From NCBI RefSeq assembly GCF_014218255.1, contig NZ_AP021872.1, positions 1,426,001 through 1,490,000 on the forward strand: a stretch of DNA of 64,000 nucleotides, given 5' to 3'. Positions within the stretch are counted from its first letter, which is position 1. Each line of letters opens with the position of its first letter. This document shows, piece after piece, positions 1-8,019 of the stretch. The notes below the pieces were generated by a model that was given only the letters and a program-made list of their open reading frames with translations, searched no databases and was not told the DNA's origin. This DNA comes from Mycoavidus sp. B2-EB. GTDB taxonomy: Bacteria; Pseudomonadota; Gammaproteobacteria; Burkholderiales; Burkholderiaceae. The position numbers were made by a program, and so were the translations under genes.

Positions 1-252
1 AAAGTACGACGACACGTTAAATCAAATATGGCATTCAGCGCAGACTCAACGGATGGCAATCCACAAGCTGTTGTATCCGTACAATGTGCCCCCGATGGCA
101 CGATCCTAAACGCACAAATCACAAAAACTAGCGGCAATCCGGGGTGGGACAATGCCGTATTACGTGCCGTACAAAAATCTGACCCTATGCCACGCGACAG
201 CGATGGCAAAGCTCCGTCTAGTTTTACTTTTACCTATCGCCTCAATGATTAA
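1..252 (+). CDS. tolA: TolA, C-terminal end (5' partial)
   Basis: The reading frame is open from the first base of the window to the stop at 250-252, so only the last 83 codons are seen. They read as the TolA C-terminal domain: a VSVQCAPDGTI strand, then AQITKTSGNPGWDNAVLRAV and KSDPMPRDSDGKAPSSFTF, the signature of betaproteobacterial TolA. TolA spans the periplasm from the TolQR motor in the inner membrane and its C-terminal domain contacts TolB and Pal. tolB, pal and cpoB follow on the same strand, which confirms the assignment. The transmembrane anchor and the long helical domain lie outside the window. Confidence 0.9.
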   Translation, partial: KVRRHVKSNMAFSADSTDGNPQAVVSVQCAPDGTILNAQITKTSGNPGWDNAVLRAVQKSDPMPRDSDGKAPSSFTFTYRLND

Positions 253-397
253 GCTACGCTTGTTTCACGAGCCGAATTAGAAACCCTATATGCACACATA
301 AAACTTTCGCAACGCGATCGTGTCATGCTATTTTGCTACCTGTTACCATAGACTTGTAGTTAAGACAAAAAAGACAAAATACCAACCTAAATTCATT

Positions 398-1693
398 ATG
401 AATCTGATTATCCAGTTTATTCTTAGAACAGTAACCGCAGTCTGCTTACTTGCCACGACAACTGCCGCGCACGCGCAACTGAAGATTGATATTGCTGGCG
501 TTGGCTCAAATTTTTTACCAATTGCCATCGCAAATTTTCGCGATGAAAGCGCAGCGCCTCAGCAGATTAGCGAAATTATCCGCGCTGATTTAGCCCGTAG
601 CGGCCGGTTTACCAACCTCAATGCAGGCCTTGCACCGATCGCTGAAACCAACGCCGTGGACTTAAACAGTTGGCGCGCAAAAGGCGCTGACGCCCTGGTG
701 ACCGGCAGCGTCGCCCACTTAGCCGACGGCCAGTATGAGGTGCGCTTTCGACTCTACGATACCGTCAAACAGCAAGATCTCAGCGGACTTTCGCTCGTTA
801 GCCCAGTCAGCGAACTACGCTTGAGCGCACATAAAATCGCTGACTATATCTACCAGAAATTACTGAATGAACGCGGTATTTTTGCAACCCGAATTTCCTA
901 TGTCACACGCACCAGCAGCGGTTATCAATTACAACGCGCCGACTCAGATGGACAAAACACGCGTACCGTTCTGACCAGCTCCGAACCTATCATTTCACCA
1001 GTCTGGTCGCCCAATGGCACAAAAGTCGCTTATGTGTCATTTGAACGTAAAAAACCTGTCATCTATGTCCAGGATTTAGTTTCAGAACAACGGATCATCG
1101 TCTCAAATCAAAAAGGGAGTAATAGCGCGCCCGCTTGGTCCCCCGATGGCAATCAGCTTGCCGTCGCCCTTTCTTTGCCTGGCAACACACAAATTTACCT
1201 GATCAACGCCAATGGCAGCAGTTTACGCCGTCTCTCAAACAGCAATAGCATCGATACTGAACCACGCTTCTCTCCGGATGGGCAATCTATTTATTTCACC
1301 AGTGATCGTGGCGGCGCGCCACAAATCTATCGCATGTCGATCCATGGCGAAGCCAATGCCGGTGCTGCCCAGCGCATGACTTTCAAAGGCAGTGAAAACA
1401 CTAGCCCACGCCTGAGCCCAGATGGCAAATTACTGGCATACATCTCACGCGTAAGCGGCGCACTCAAACTTTATATACAAGAGCTCAGCACAGGCGAGGC
1501 GATTGCCTTAACTGACACGAACTATGATGAATCTCCTAGCTTCTCGGCTAACAGTAAATATATTCTGTACGCAACCCGCGTAGAGCAGCGTGGCGTACTC
1601 GCTACAGTCTCTACGGATGGGCGTACACGTCAAATTCTATCGATTAAAGACGGCGATATACGCGAACCTTCCTGGGGGCCTTTTACTCAATAA
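398..1693 (+). CDS. tolB: Tol-Pal system periplasmic beta-propeller TolB
   Basis: A 431-residue periplasmic protein of the Tol-Pal system, which links outer-membrane constriction to division. The frame is open upstream to an ATG at 320, but the ATG at 398 is chosen because it starts a clean signal peptide ([18 protein letters not shown], probable cleavage after AHA). The N-terminal alpha/beta domain is followed by five WD40/DPP-like propeller repeats with the motif [33 protein letters not shown] and SPSFSANS. No strong Shine-Dalgarno is seen before 398, so the start is moderately sure. It lies 145 bp after tolA and 132 bp before pal. Confidence 0.95.
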   Translation: MNLIIQFILRTVTAVCLLATTTAAHAQLKIDIAGVGSNFLPIAIANFRDESAAPQQISEIIRADLARSGRFTNLNAGLAPIAETNAVDLNSWRAKGADALVTGSVAHLADGQYEVRFRLYDTVKQQDLSGLSLVSPVSELRLSAHKIADYIYQKLLNERGIFATRISYVTRTSSGYQLQRADSDGQNTRTVLTSSEPIISPVWSPNGTKVAYVSFERKKPVIYVQDLVSEQRIIVSNQKGSNSAPAWSPDGNQLAVALSLPGNTQIYLINANGSSLRRLSNSNSIDTEPRFSPDGQSIYFTSDRGGAPQIYRMSIHGEANAGAAQRMTFKGSENTSPRLSPDGKLLAYISRVSGALKLYIQELSTGEAIALTDTNYDESPSFSANSKYILYATRVEQRGVLATVSTDGRTRQILSIKDGDIREPSWGPFTQ

Positions 1694-1825
1694 ATGACAA
1701 ACGTAAAGATAAAAAAATGAGGGGCGGTTATAGTATGAACAGGCGTTCTTGCGTCACACAGCACACCGATTTAGGCCAAAAACGCAGCACAAATTATTCT
1801 TTGTTAAATCTTTAGGAGTTAAAAA

Positions 1826-2344
1826 ATGACGTCAAAGCTTCGCCTAGTTTTCGCCACTCTTCTGATTGGCGCACTCGCTGCCTGCCAATCAGGCGTGAAG
1901 CTCGACCCCCAAGCAGGGACTGGAAATAGCACCGACGCGGCCGGTACACAAACCCAGCCAACCGACACAACGCAAACTGCGGTCGACCCACTGAACGATC
2001 CAAACAACCCGCTGGCAAAGCGTAGCATCTATTTTGAACTTAATAGCTACACCGTCAATAGCGAACACCAACAACTGCTGCAACAGCATGCGCAATATCT
2101 GAAAAGCCATCCACAACACCACATTCTGATCCAAGGCAACACCGACGAACGCGGCACCAGTGAATATAATCTCGCGCTCGGCCAAAAACGCGCAGAAGCT
2201 GTACGTCGCACCTTATCTTTGATGGGAGTAGCAGACACTCAAATAGAAGCCGTCAGCCTAGGTAAAGAGAAACCTCTAGCGATTGAGCATAACGAAACTT
2301 CCTGGGCCCAAAATCGTCGCGCAGATCTCGTTTACCAACCCTAA
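1826..2344 (+). CDS. pal: Peptidoglycan-associated lipoprotein Pal
   Basis: 172 residues. The signal peptide ends in a lipobox LAAC with the lipidated cysteine at residue 20, followed by a Gln/Thr/Asp-rich linker. From about residue 70 an OmpA-like peptidoglycan-binding domain is seen (IYFELNSYTV, then GNTDERGTSEYNLALGQKRA), which binds diaminopimelate of peptidoglycan. Pal is the outer-membrane partner of TolA and TolB. The start has a good AGGAG site at 1814-1818. Length is normal for the family. cpoB follows directly after the stop. Confidence 0.97.
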   Translation: MTSKLRLVFATLLIGALAACQSGVKLDPQAGTGNSTDAAGTQTQPTDTTQTAVDPLNDPNNPLAKRSIYFELNSYTVNSEHQQLLQQHAQYLKSHPQHHILIQGNTDERGTSEYNLALGQKRAEAVRRTLSLMGVADTQIEAVSLGKEKPLAIEHNETSWAQNRRADLVYQP

Positions 2345-2353
2345 TTGCCAACC

Positions 2354-3145
2354 ATGACCCGCCTATCTCTATCTTCCTACTTTGATTGCACTAGGCTACG
2401 CAGCGCGCTCGCTACCATAGCAGTCAGTGCGCTGCTACTCAACGCAATAACGCCAGCGCAAGCTGGTCTATTTGACGATGACGAAGCACGTCGGGCAGTA
2501 CTCGATTTACGCACCCGGACCGATAACTTGGCCGACCAATTATCTGCTGCACAACGCACGATTCTCAATCAAGCCAACCAACTCGAACAACTTCAACAAC
2601 AAGTTGCAACTTTACGCGGCCAAAACGAAATGCTAGCTAACCAGCTAGTCGATATGCAAAAAGCCAAGAAAGAATTTTACACCGACCTCGACGGGCGTTT
2701 GAAGAGAGTTGAGCCGCAACAGCAGCAGCAGTCACCACAACAACCTGCTAGCAGCGCACTAGACCCCGCGCAACTCGAGGCAAATGCCTTCAAAGCAGCA
2801 TTAGCGCAATTTCAAAAAGGCGATTTTGCACGTGCCGCAAACGCATTCAAGGGCTTTCTCTGGAAATACCCGAAAAGCGCATACCAACCTACTGCACGCT
2901 ACTGGCTTGGTAATGCTTTTTATGCGCTCCGTGATTACAAACGCTCGACCGAGATGCTGCAAAGCGTAGTCAAAGAATATCCAAGCCATGAGCGCGCGTC
3001 AGAGGCTTTATTTTCAATCGCACAAAATCAATTTGAACAAGGGCAAAAAAACATGGCGCGTCAAACTTTAAGGCAAGTGATTGCACAATACGGTGCAAGT
3101 GACGCAGCTAAGAATGCGCGCACTAAACTTGCGCAAATACATTAA
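2354..3145 (+). CDS. cpoB: Cell division coordinator CpoB (YbgF)
   Basis: 263 residues from the ATG at 2354; an in-frame TTG lies at 2345, directly after the pal stop, but ATG is preferred. The signal peptide ends near TPAQA. A short coiled coil follows (about residues 35-95, rich in Leu, Gln and Asn), the trimerisation region of YbgF proteins. After a Gln-rich linker come tetratricopeptide repeats with the typical ALAQFQKGDFARAANAFKGF and YWLGNAFYALRDYKRS pattern. In other bacteria CpoB binds TolA and coordinates peptidoglycan synthesis with outer-membrane constriction. It is the last gene of the tol-pal cluster. Confidence 0.95.
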   Translation: MTRLSLSSYFDCTRLRSALATIAVSALLLNAITPAQAGLFDDDEARRAVLDLRTRTDNLADQLSAAQRTILNQANQLEQLQQQVATLRGQNEMLANQLVDMQKAKKEFYTDLDGRLKRVEPQQQQQSPQQPASSALDPAQLEANAFKAALAQFQKGDFARAANAFKGFLWKYPKSAYQPTARYWLGNAFYALRDYKRSTEMLQSVVKEYPSHERASEALFSIAQNQFEQGQKNMARQTLRQVIAQYGASDAAKNARTKLAQIH

Positions 3146-3162
3146 ATTAAATGTAATTTTGA

Positions 3163-3192
3163 TTGACAGGCTTTAGCATTCGTTAATATAAT
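3163..3192 (+). promoter_or_regulatory. Consensus sigma-70 promoter of tRNA-Lys
   Basis: Perfect -35 TTGACA (3163-3168) and perfect -10 TATAAT (3187-3192) with an 18-bp spacer. The -10 ends 13 bp before the first base of tRNA-Lys, as expected for a strong stable-RNA promoter. Confidence 0.85.
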
Positions 3193-3205
3193 TCCGCTCT
3201 TCTTT

Positions 3206-3281
3206 GGGTCGTTAGCTCAGCTGGTAGAGCAGCGGACTTTTAATCCGTTGGTCGCTGGTTCGAACCCAGCACGGCCTACCA
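3206..3281 (+). tRNA. tRNA-Lys (anticodon TTT)
   Basis: A 76-nt cloverleaf. The acceptor stem GGGTCGT pairs with ACGGCCT (with G-T wobbles), the D-loop carries AGCTCAGCTGGTAGAGC, the anticodon loop is CTTTTAA with anticodon TTT, and the T-arm contains GGTTCGAACCC. Discriminator A and CCA are encoded. It has its own promoter upstream and a terminator hairpin 6 bp downstream. Phage-derived DNA starts right after it, so its 3' end may have served as an integration site; this is inference. Confidence 0.97.
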
Positions 3282-3287
3282 AGTATC

Positions 3288-3321
3288 ATAAGGCTTACAG
3301 TGATGTAAGCCTTATCTATTT
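3288..3321 (+). terminator. Intrinsic terminator after tRNA-Lys
   Basis: A perfect 12-bp stem (ATAAGGCTTACA at 3288-3299 and its complement at 3304-3315) with a 4-nt loop GTGA, followed by the T-rich CTATTTT. It lies 6 bp after the tRNA and ends its transcript. Confidence 0.8.
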
Positions 3322-3356
3322 TGCTCCGAAATCTGCAGACTTTTCCGCAACCAGTG

Positions 3357-4222
3357 TTAGTGACCGATGGCACACCAGCCAAATCCGGTGCATGAAATCC
3401 CGCGATGTTCTATGCTTCGTCCGTATGCCTGGAAACCAGTTGGATTATCCGCTTAAGGTACAGCTGCTCCTGCATGGCAACCAGTGCCCGCTCGATCTGT
3501 CAAAAACACGTTAAATGAGTCGTTAGAAAACTTAATCAGAAATTTGACCCACTGACCCATTATTGCCATGCGGCGTGCCAACAGTACCCCATTGCAAAAT
3601 CAGTCCGCTTGGTAGTACTTGATAGCCAGATTTGAGCTCTGGAAATGTCCGCTCTTCTCGCCGCACATATCGGCTATCGCCTTGCCCAGGAGTTAAATAG
3701 CGTTGATCTGCCGCTTCTGGCGTAAGCGTGCGAGTATCCACGCAATCTTTATTTGCATAATCGGCAAGTTGACTCTCAAAGACCAAATTTCCCTGATCAG
3801 TATCGTCTACCGTAACTTTGAGCCTAACCCTGTTCAGAGTAACCCATTTTGACGACGTTTGATTGCTGACCGATGCCTGTGCCTTGTTGGACAGGGATAT
3901 AGCTTAGAGCCGGTTGCTTATCTGCCATCGCCTGCGCCACCCGTAGCGGCGTCATAATGGTACTGTTGTCAGTACCTGCTGTTGCGAGGCAATTTCCGAC
4001 ACGATGCGCATCCAATTTTTAGCATTGCTTGGCCTGGCAGTGTTTTGGTCGCTAAGCGATTCGTATATTTCCCAGGACTCAGTTTCTGTCGTACGGTAAC
4101 GCACTCGTGCATGTTTTAGCATACGAGTAGACTTGACCGCCATTCTAGCTTGGCGCAATCCATTCAGGCGTGCCAAATACCTGACATTGCTGTAATGTTT
4201 CGGTAACCTCGTGCAAGGTCAT
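3357..4222 (-). pseudogene. Decayed phage tail-fibre gene
   Basis: A relic of about 288 codons spread over several frames. It begins with an ATG at 4222 after an AAGGG site (MTLHEVTETLQQ). It shifts frame near 4150, again near 4000, where GTDNSTIMTPLRVAQAM appears, and again near 3820 between NVVKMGYSE and the RLKVTVDDTDQGN segment. The C-terminal part has the hallmark YQVLPSGLILQWGTV, shifts frame near 3550, has an in-frame TAA near 3450 and ends in GFGWCAIGH with a stop at 3357-3359. The IGQ..VVKMGYS...VTVDDTDQGN and SGLILQWG motifs, and the end close to F.WIAIGY, are typical of tailed-phage tail fibres. No intact phage gene is nearby, so this is a prophage remnant. Confidence 0.85.
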
Positions 4223-4521
4223 ATTATGTACCCTTGTCAAAATTAGAAGATTCTGACTTTCAGAAGAAAGATGTAAGCCAGCAGTAGCACCTTAAAAATT
4301 CAAATAAACTATTGCAACTATCGATCCAATCAAGTACTACCCAATAACCCTGCTTGTTCCAGTTCTAGCAGATTTCCAAAATTAGTTAATTTTTATTTTC
4401 CAATCTTTTATTTCATATCTGCATTCGATTAACTCTGTCGCTCTTTATTCAGTTACGAATCAATGCTTGCAACATCTCAGTTGGCCTTGACCTTCTTATA
4501 GGCCTCTCACATTTCGCGCTT
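4223..4521. other. Gene-free A+T-rich stretch in the island
   Basis: About 300 bp between the tail-fibre relic and the insertion-sequence scrap. No open frame of convincing length, RNA gene or strong hairpin was seen. It is probably further decayed mobile DNA. Confidence 0.5.
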
Positions 4522-4650
4522 AGAAAATTGATCCATCGAGTCTGACGCGTTGGCGCAATCGTCTTGGCGAAGCAGGAGAGAGCTATTAGCGGAGGGGATC
4601 GACGCGGCCAAACGAATTGACAGACTTCATTTTACCTTGCAAACCGCTTA
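4522..4650 (+). pseudogene. Transposase fragment, probably IS5-like family
   Basis: A short plus-strand scrap. One frame reads KIDPSSLTRWRNRLGEAG and, after a shift of frame near 4578, continues as RELLAEGIDAAKRI. The phrase IDPSSLTRWR.R.GE.G...LL...I.AA is the characteristic N-terminal part of IS5-type DDE transposases. No terminal inverted repeats or catalytic residues remain. It shows that the island has taken up and lost insertion sequences. The family name is from memory of the motif. Confidence 0.6.
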
Positions 4651-4689
4651 ACCATTAGGGAGGCACCATTTCTCATCAGGGGCGACTAA

Positions 4690-5469
4690 TTAACTAAATT
4701 GCTTTATAAGCTCCCCCAACAATCTGCTTGCCCTTAATAATTCCTCTTTAGATCTAATTTCCTCTTTTAATTCAATTTGTTTACATTTAAGCGCCAAATT
4801 ATCATTGCGAAGTGATAGATTAACAGCAGCAAGCTCTCTATTCTTCATAGTAAGCTCCGCCTTCCTTTTTAAAAGAAAACCTTTATCCTCAATAATACAA
4901 TATGGTTTCTCAGTAAATATTATTGCATTTTCATTAATTTCCTCCACACTATTTATGAGAAGATCAATTATTTTATTCAAATCATATATATAAAGCAATT
5001 TACTCCCATCAGTTTCTGGCGTTCCCTCTAACAAAAAATTTATCTCTGACTTTAATTCAAATAGATCACTAGAAATTTTATTTAAAATATCTTGCCAGCC
5101 CTCTATATTCAAACCATACTTAACTATGCTCAGTAGATATCTGTTCAATAGTATGACTCTACTCATGAGCTCGCCAATAGGTTGAGGAAATGATATTTCC
5201 ACATCAAGTGCAACTCCTTCTAAGGAGTCTTTTTCACCGTTCAAAGCCTCCCAAGGATCTCTATTCACTTTTTCGAAATCTCTTATAATTTCTTTTACAG
5301 GTTTTATGGCTCTTTCATTTCTTTTCGGTTTGAGGCGAGGTTCTATGGGATTGGTATTATTATCCTGGTTATTCTGTTCTATGGGAATTGGAGTGTTATC
5401 ATGATTATCTCCGCCGCAACCAATAAAAGAGAGAGTAAGCAATAAGATTGAAATAGAAACTGGCTGCAT
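4690..5469 (-). CDS. Predicted lipoprotein with coiled-coil tail, paralogue of the upstream repeat protein
   Basis: 259 residues, function not recognised. The N-terminus is a hydrophobic segment ending in IGC (Cys18), a probable lipoprotein signal, though its n-region lacks basic residues. A low-complexity Asn/Asp/Pro linker (about 20-50) follows. Residues 51-68 (NERAIKPVKEIIRDFEKV) match one unit of the 15-residue repeat of the neighbouring gene, with Ile, Pro, Glu, Ile, Arg, Asp and Glu at the same positions. A middle domain and a C-terminal coiled coil (about 204-257) also parallel that protein. The gene starts 33 bp after the upstream stop, so the two form an operon. It is much more A+T-rich than its surroundings. 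Confidence 0.75.
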   Translation of the reverse strand: MQPVSISILLLTLSFIGCGGDNHDNTPIPIEQNNQDNNTNPIEPRLKPKRNERAIKPVKEIIRDFEKVNRDPWEALNGEKDSLEGVALDVEISFPQPIGELMSRVILLNRYLLSIVKYGLNIEGWQDILNKISSDLFELKSEINFLLEGTPETDGSKLLYIYDLNKIIDLLINSVEEINENAIIFTEKPYCIIEDKGFLLKRKAELTMKNRELAAVNLSLRNDNLALKCKQIELKEEIRSKEELLRASRLLGELIKQFS

Positions 5470-5502
5470 CGCTATTTAAAGAGAAAATGGTAAATACCCC
5501 AT

Positions 5503-6378
5503 TTAGGCAAAGATTTTTGGCGAACTTCTATCATCATCACTACCACTATCAATGTGAATATAATCTGATTCATTATTATCTTCTACCGCAGCCAGAAACC
5601 CAGCTTCTAAAAAATTTATTCGATCTTTTAGTTCTTGATTTTCACGTCTAAGCTCCTCTTGATCTTGGACTAGCCCTTCCATGCTTTGAATCAGCTCTCC
5701 ATTGTTTTTAACCAGTTCGGTGTTATTTTGAATAAGCTCCGTCTTGTCTTCCATAAGCTCAGCATTTTGCATCATAAGCTTTGTATTATCTTGCGCCTGC
5801 GCTATGCCTTCCCGAAGCTCGATAACCACTTTGTGCATCTCGCCTAGACACCTTAAATTATCTTCTTTAGTGACTGGCGTTTCTGCTATTGCTTCATTTA
5901 TATCGCCTTCTAATTCCAGAGCGTCTTCCGCCATTTTTTCTAGCTTTTCTTTCTTAGCTTGTATATCTGCAAGAGGGACGGCCAACGATTCTCGATCAAC
6001 GACATCTATCAAACGCCCCATGAGTAATAAGGTTCTACTTGCAAAACCTCCTACGGGCCTAACCAACAGCCTCTCCAAATCACGAGCAATCTCGCCCAAC
6101 GGCCTTATCGTCGCTTTTTCTATGCCACGCGCAACCTCGCCCAGCGGTCTTATTGTCAATTTCTCTAATTCACGCGCGATCTCGCCTAAAGGTCGAACCG
6201 TTATCTTCTCTACGCTACGCGCCGCTTCTCCTAATGGCCTTATCGCGGCCTTCTCTACGCCGCGTGCAGCGTCTCCTAGTGGCCTTACTGTCACTCTCTC
6301 AACTTCTCGCACAACCTCCCCCAAGGGTCTTATGGTTACTCTCTCTACTTCATGAAGAACACTTTCTACGGCACCCAT
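5503..6378 (-). CDS. Tandem 15-residue repeat (RPLGE) protein with leucine-zipper coiled coil
   Basis: 291 residues, not recognised. Residues 12-111 hold seven tandem 15-residue repeats of consensus E(K/R)xT(I/V)RPLGE(hydrophobic)AR.(hydrophobic). The prolines fall exactly at 18, 33, 48, 63, 78, 93 and 108. A helical middle domain (about 112-195) follows, then a coiled coil with leucines at 201, 208, 215, 222, 229, 236, 243, 250 and 257, mostly preceded by Glu. The C-terminus is acidic and Ser-rich (HIDSGSDDD). There is no signal peptide or membrane segment. The start has a strong AGGAG site 7 bp upstream. The repeats suggest a regular scaffold for protein, nucleic-acid or membrane contacts; secretion into a host is possible but unsupported. 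Confidence 0.8.
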   Translation of the reverse strand: MGAVESVLHEVERVTIRPLGEVVREVERVTVRPLGDAARGVEKAAIRPLGEAARSVEKITVRPLGEIARELEKLTIRPLGEVARGIEKATIRPLGEIARDLERLLVRPVGGFASRTLLLMGRLIDVVDRESLAVPLADIQAKKEKLEKMAEDALELEGDINEAIAETPVTKEDNLRCLGEMHKVVIELREGIAQAQDNTKLMMQNAELMEDKTELIQNNTELVKNNGELIQSMEGLVQDQEELRRENQELKDRINFLEAGFLAAVEDNNESDYIHIDSGSDDDRSSPKIFA

Positions 6379-6812
6379 TGCAATCTCCTAAAACTAAAAA
6401 ATCACTCAAAGGCTCCTAATTCAGACGATTTACCAAATGGCTATTAATCCATGCACGCCCAATTATTTATATTTTTAATTAATAAAATATAACTATAAAA
6501 TTGCTTTATTTTTATTCTATAAATCGTTATGAATTAATGCTAGGCGATGGGGACGGTAAAATCAAGGAATTCAAAAATTACTATTTATGGAATTGACCAG
6601 ATAAATAATAAAAACAGGTCGAAAAACTTCTATTTTAGTTGTGCGTCAGTTTTAAATTACGGTTGAAAACATGGACAGAATGACAAGCTGAAAAAACCCA
6701 ATGGGCTCATCGCTCTGAAATCTGGACGCGGAACGTCTGATTGCTGCTGAACAAACAGATCGAACATTACGTAGCTTGCCTGCTTAGCCTAACGACGAAT
6801 CACCGTTCCTAA
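6379..6812. other. Non-coding gap with upstream region of the repeat operon and a possible coding relic
   Basis: 434 bp. The part next to 6378 is very A+T-rich (TATA-like runs around 6460-6530) and must hold the promoter of the repeat-protein operon, though no clear -35/-10 pair stands out. Around 6670-6790 plus-strand frames interrupted by stops read AEKTQWAHRSEIWTRNV and LLLNKQIEHYVACL. This looks like a decayed gene I cannot identify. Confidence 0.4.
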
Positions 6813-8003
6813 TTACTTCCCCAACCCACGCGCTAAATCCTGCCGCAGATCATCGCTATGCTCAAGCCCAACCGCCAGCCGAATCAAACCTTCGGTAATC
6901 CCTGCTGCCGCGCGGGCTTGTGGCGAAATGCGGCTATGTGTGGTGGTCGCTGGATGTGTGATGGTGGTGCGCGTGTCGCCTAGATTACCGGTGATTGAAC
7001 AGAGGCGGGTTTGATCCATCAGGCGCCAGGCATTGGCGCGCTTCGCTTCGGGGGTAGCACCTTTGACCTCGAATGACAGTAATGCCCCTCCTGCGCGCTG
7101 TTGCCGCTGAGCAAGTTCATATTGTGGGTGCGAAGGCAGGCCTGGGTAAAAGACTTGATCAACCACTGGCTGAGTCAACAGCCATTGCGCAAGCGTAAGA
7201 GCATTTTTAGATTGGCGCTCAAGCCGCACGGTCAGGGTTTCCATCCCTTTGAGTAGTATCCACGCGTTAAAAGCGGACAGAGTTGGCCCAGTATTGCGCA
7301 CAAATGGAAGGATTTTTTCTTGCATTAGGGCTTTAGAGCCCACTATGGCGCCACCCAATACGCGGCCCTGCCCATCTAGATATTTTGTTGCCGAATGCAC
7401 AACCAAATCTGCGCCAAGTTTGAGTGGTTGTTGTAGCGCTGGCGTGCATAAGCAATTGTCAACGACAAGCAAAGCGTTTGCCGCTTTGGCAATGTCTCCA
7501 ATTTTTTTAAGATCAGCGATTTCCGTCAGCGGATTAGAGGGAGTCTCGAGAAAAAACATTTTTGTCTCAGGCCGCACCGCACTTTGCCAGGCCTGATGAT
7601 CCGTCAGATCGACAAATGTCGTATGAATCCCAAAGCGACTAAAAAGTGTTGAGAACATATTGATGGTCGAGCCAAAAATACTGCGCGAGCTGACCAGGTG
7701 GTCTCCTGTTTGCAACACTCCCATGACAGCTGCCATGATGGCGCTCATTCCAGATGCCGTCGCCACGCACATCTCTCCGCCTTCAAGTGCGGCAAGCCGA
7801 CGCTGAAACATGTCAACGCTCGGGTTGGCAAAACGCGAATAGGTGTAATGTTCTTCGGTTGAGTTGGCAAAGCTTTTAGCGGCTTCGGCAGCGCTGGCAA
7901 AGCAAAAGCTTGAGGTTAAAAAAAGCGCCTCCGAATGCTCATTGAATTCCGTACGCAGGCTGCCGGCGCGAACAGCTAGCGTATCAAAATTAAACTCATC
8001 CAT
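6813..8003 (-). CDS. metZ: O-succinylhomoserine sulfhydrylase
   Basis: 396 residues, a PLP enzyme of the Cys/Met metabolism family. The signature HSATKYLDGQGRVLGG places the PLP-binding lysine at residue 207; YSRFANPSVDMFQRRLAALEGGE and ETPSNPLTEIADL are also typical. It makes homocysteine directly from O-succinylhomoserine and sulfide, bypassing cystathionine. The downstream position next to purF and cvpA is the usual one in Burkholderia, as I recall, and supports metZ over metC or metB. The start is 16 bp after the purF stop, so both are probably co-transcribed. Length is normal. Confidence 0.93.
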   Translation of the reverse strand: MDEFNFDTLAVRAGSLRTEFNEHSEALFLTSSFCFASAAEAAKSFANSTEEHYTYSRFANPSVDMFQRRLAALEGGEMCVATASGMSAIMAAVMGVLQTGDHLVSSRSIFGSTINMFSTLFSRFGIHTTFVDLTDHQAWQSAVRPETKMFFLETPSNPLTEIADLKKIGDIAKAANALLVVDNCLCTPALQQPLKLGADLVVHSATKYLDGQGRVLGGAIVGSKALMQEKILPFVRNTGPTLSAFNAWILLKGMETLTVRLERQSKNALTLAQWLLTQPVVDQVFYPGLPSHPQYELAQRQQRAGGALLSFEVKGATPEAKRANAWRLMDQTRLCSITGNLGDTRTTITHPATTTHSRISPQARAAAGITEGLIRLAVGLEHSDDLRQDLARGLGK

Positions 8004-8019
8004 GATCAGTCCAAATTAT

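Noticed and set aside
3248-3514. Plus-strand frame starting inside tRNA-Lys
   Set aside because: It begins within the tRNA, crosses its terminator and lies opposite the tail-fibre relic.
5744-6355. Long plus-strand open frame of 203 codons over the repeat gene
   Set aside because: It is the antisense of the 45-bp repeats; the Ser/Thr-rich repeat reading follows from the real gene's codons, and it has no ribosome-binding site.
5503-6378. The 45-bp repeats as a CRISPR array or DNA-level repeat
   Set aside because: Units are contiguous without spacers, keep the reading frame and differ at many codon positions; the conservation is at protein level.
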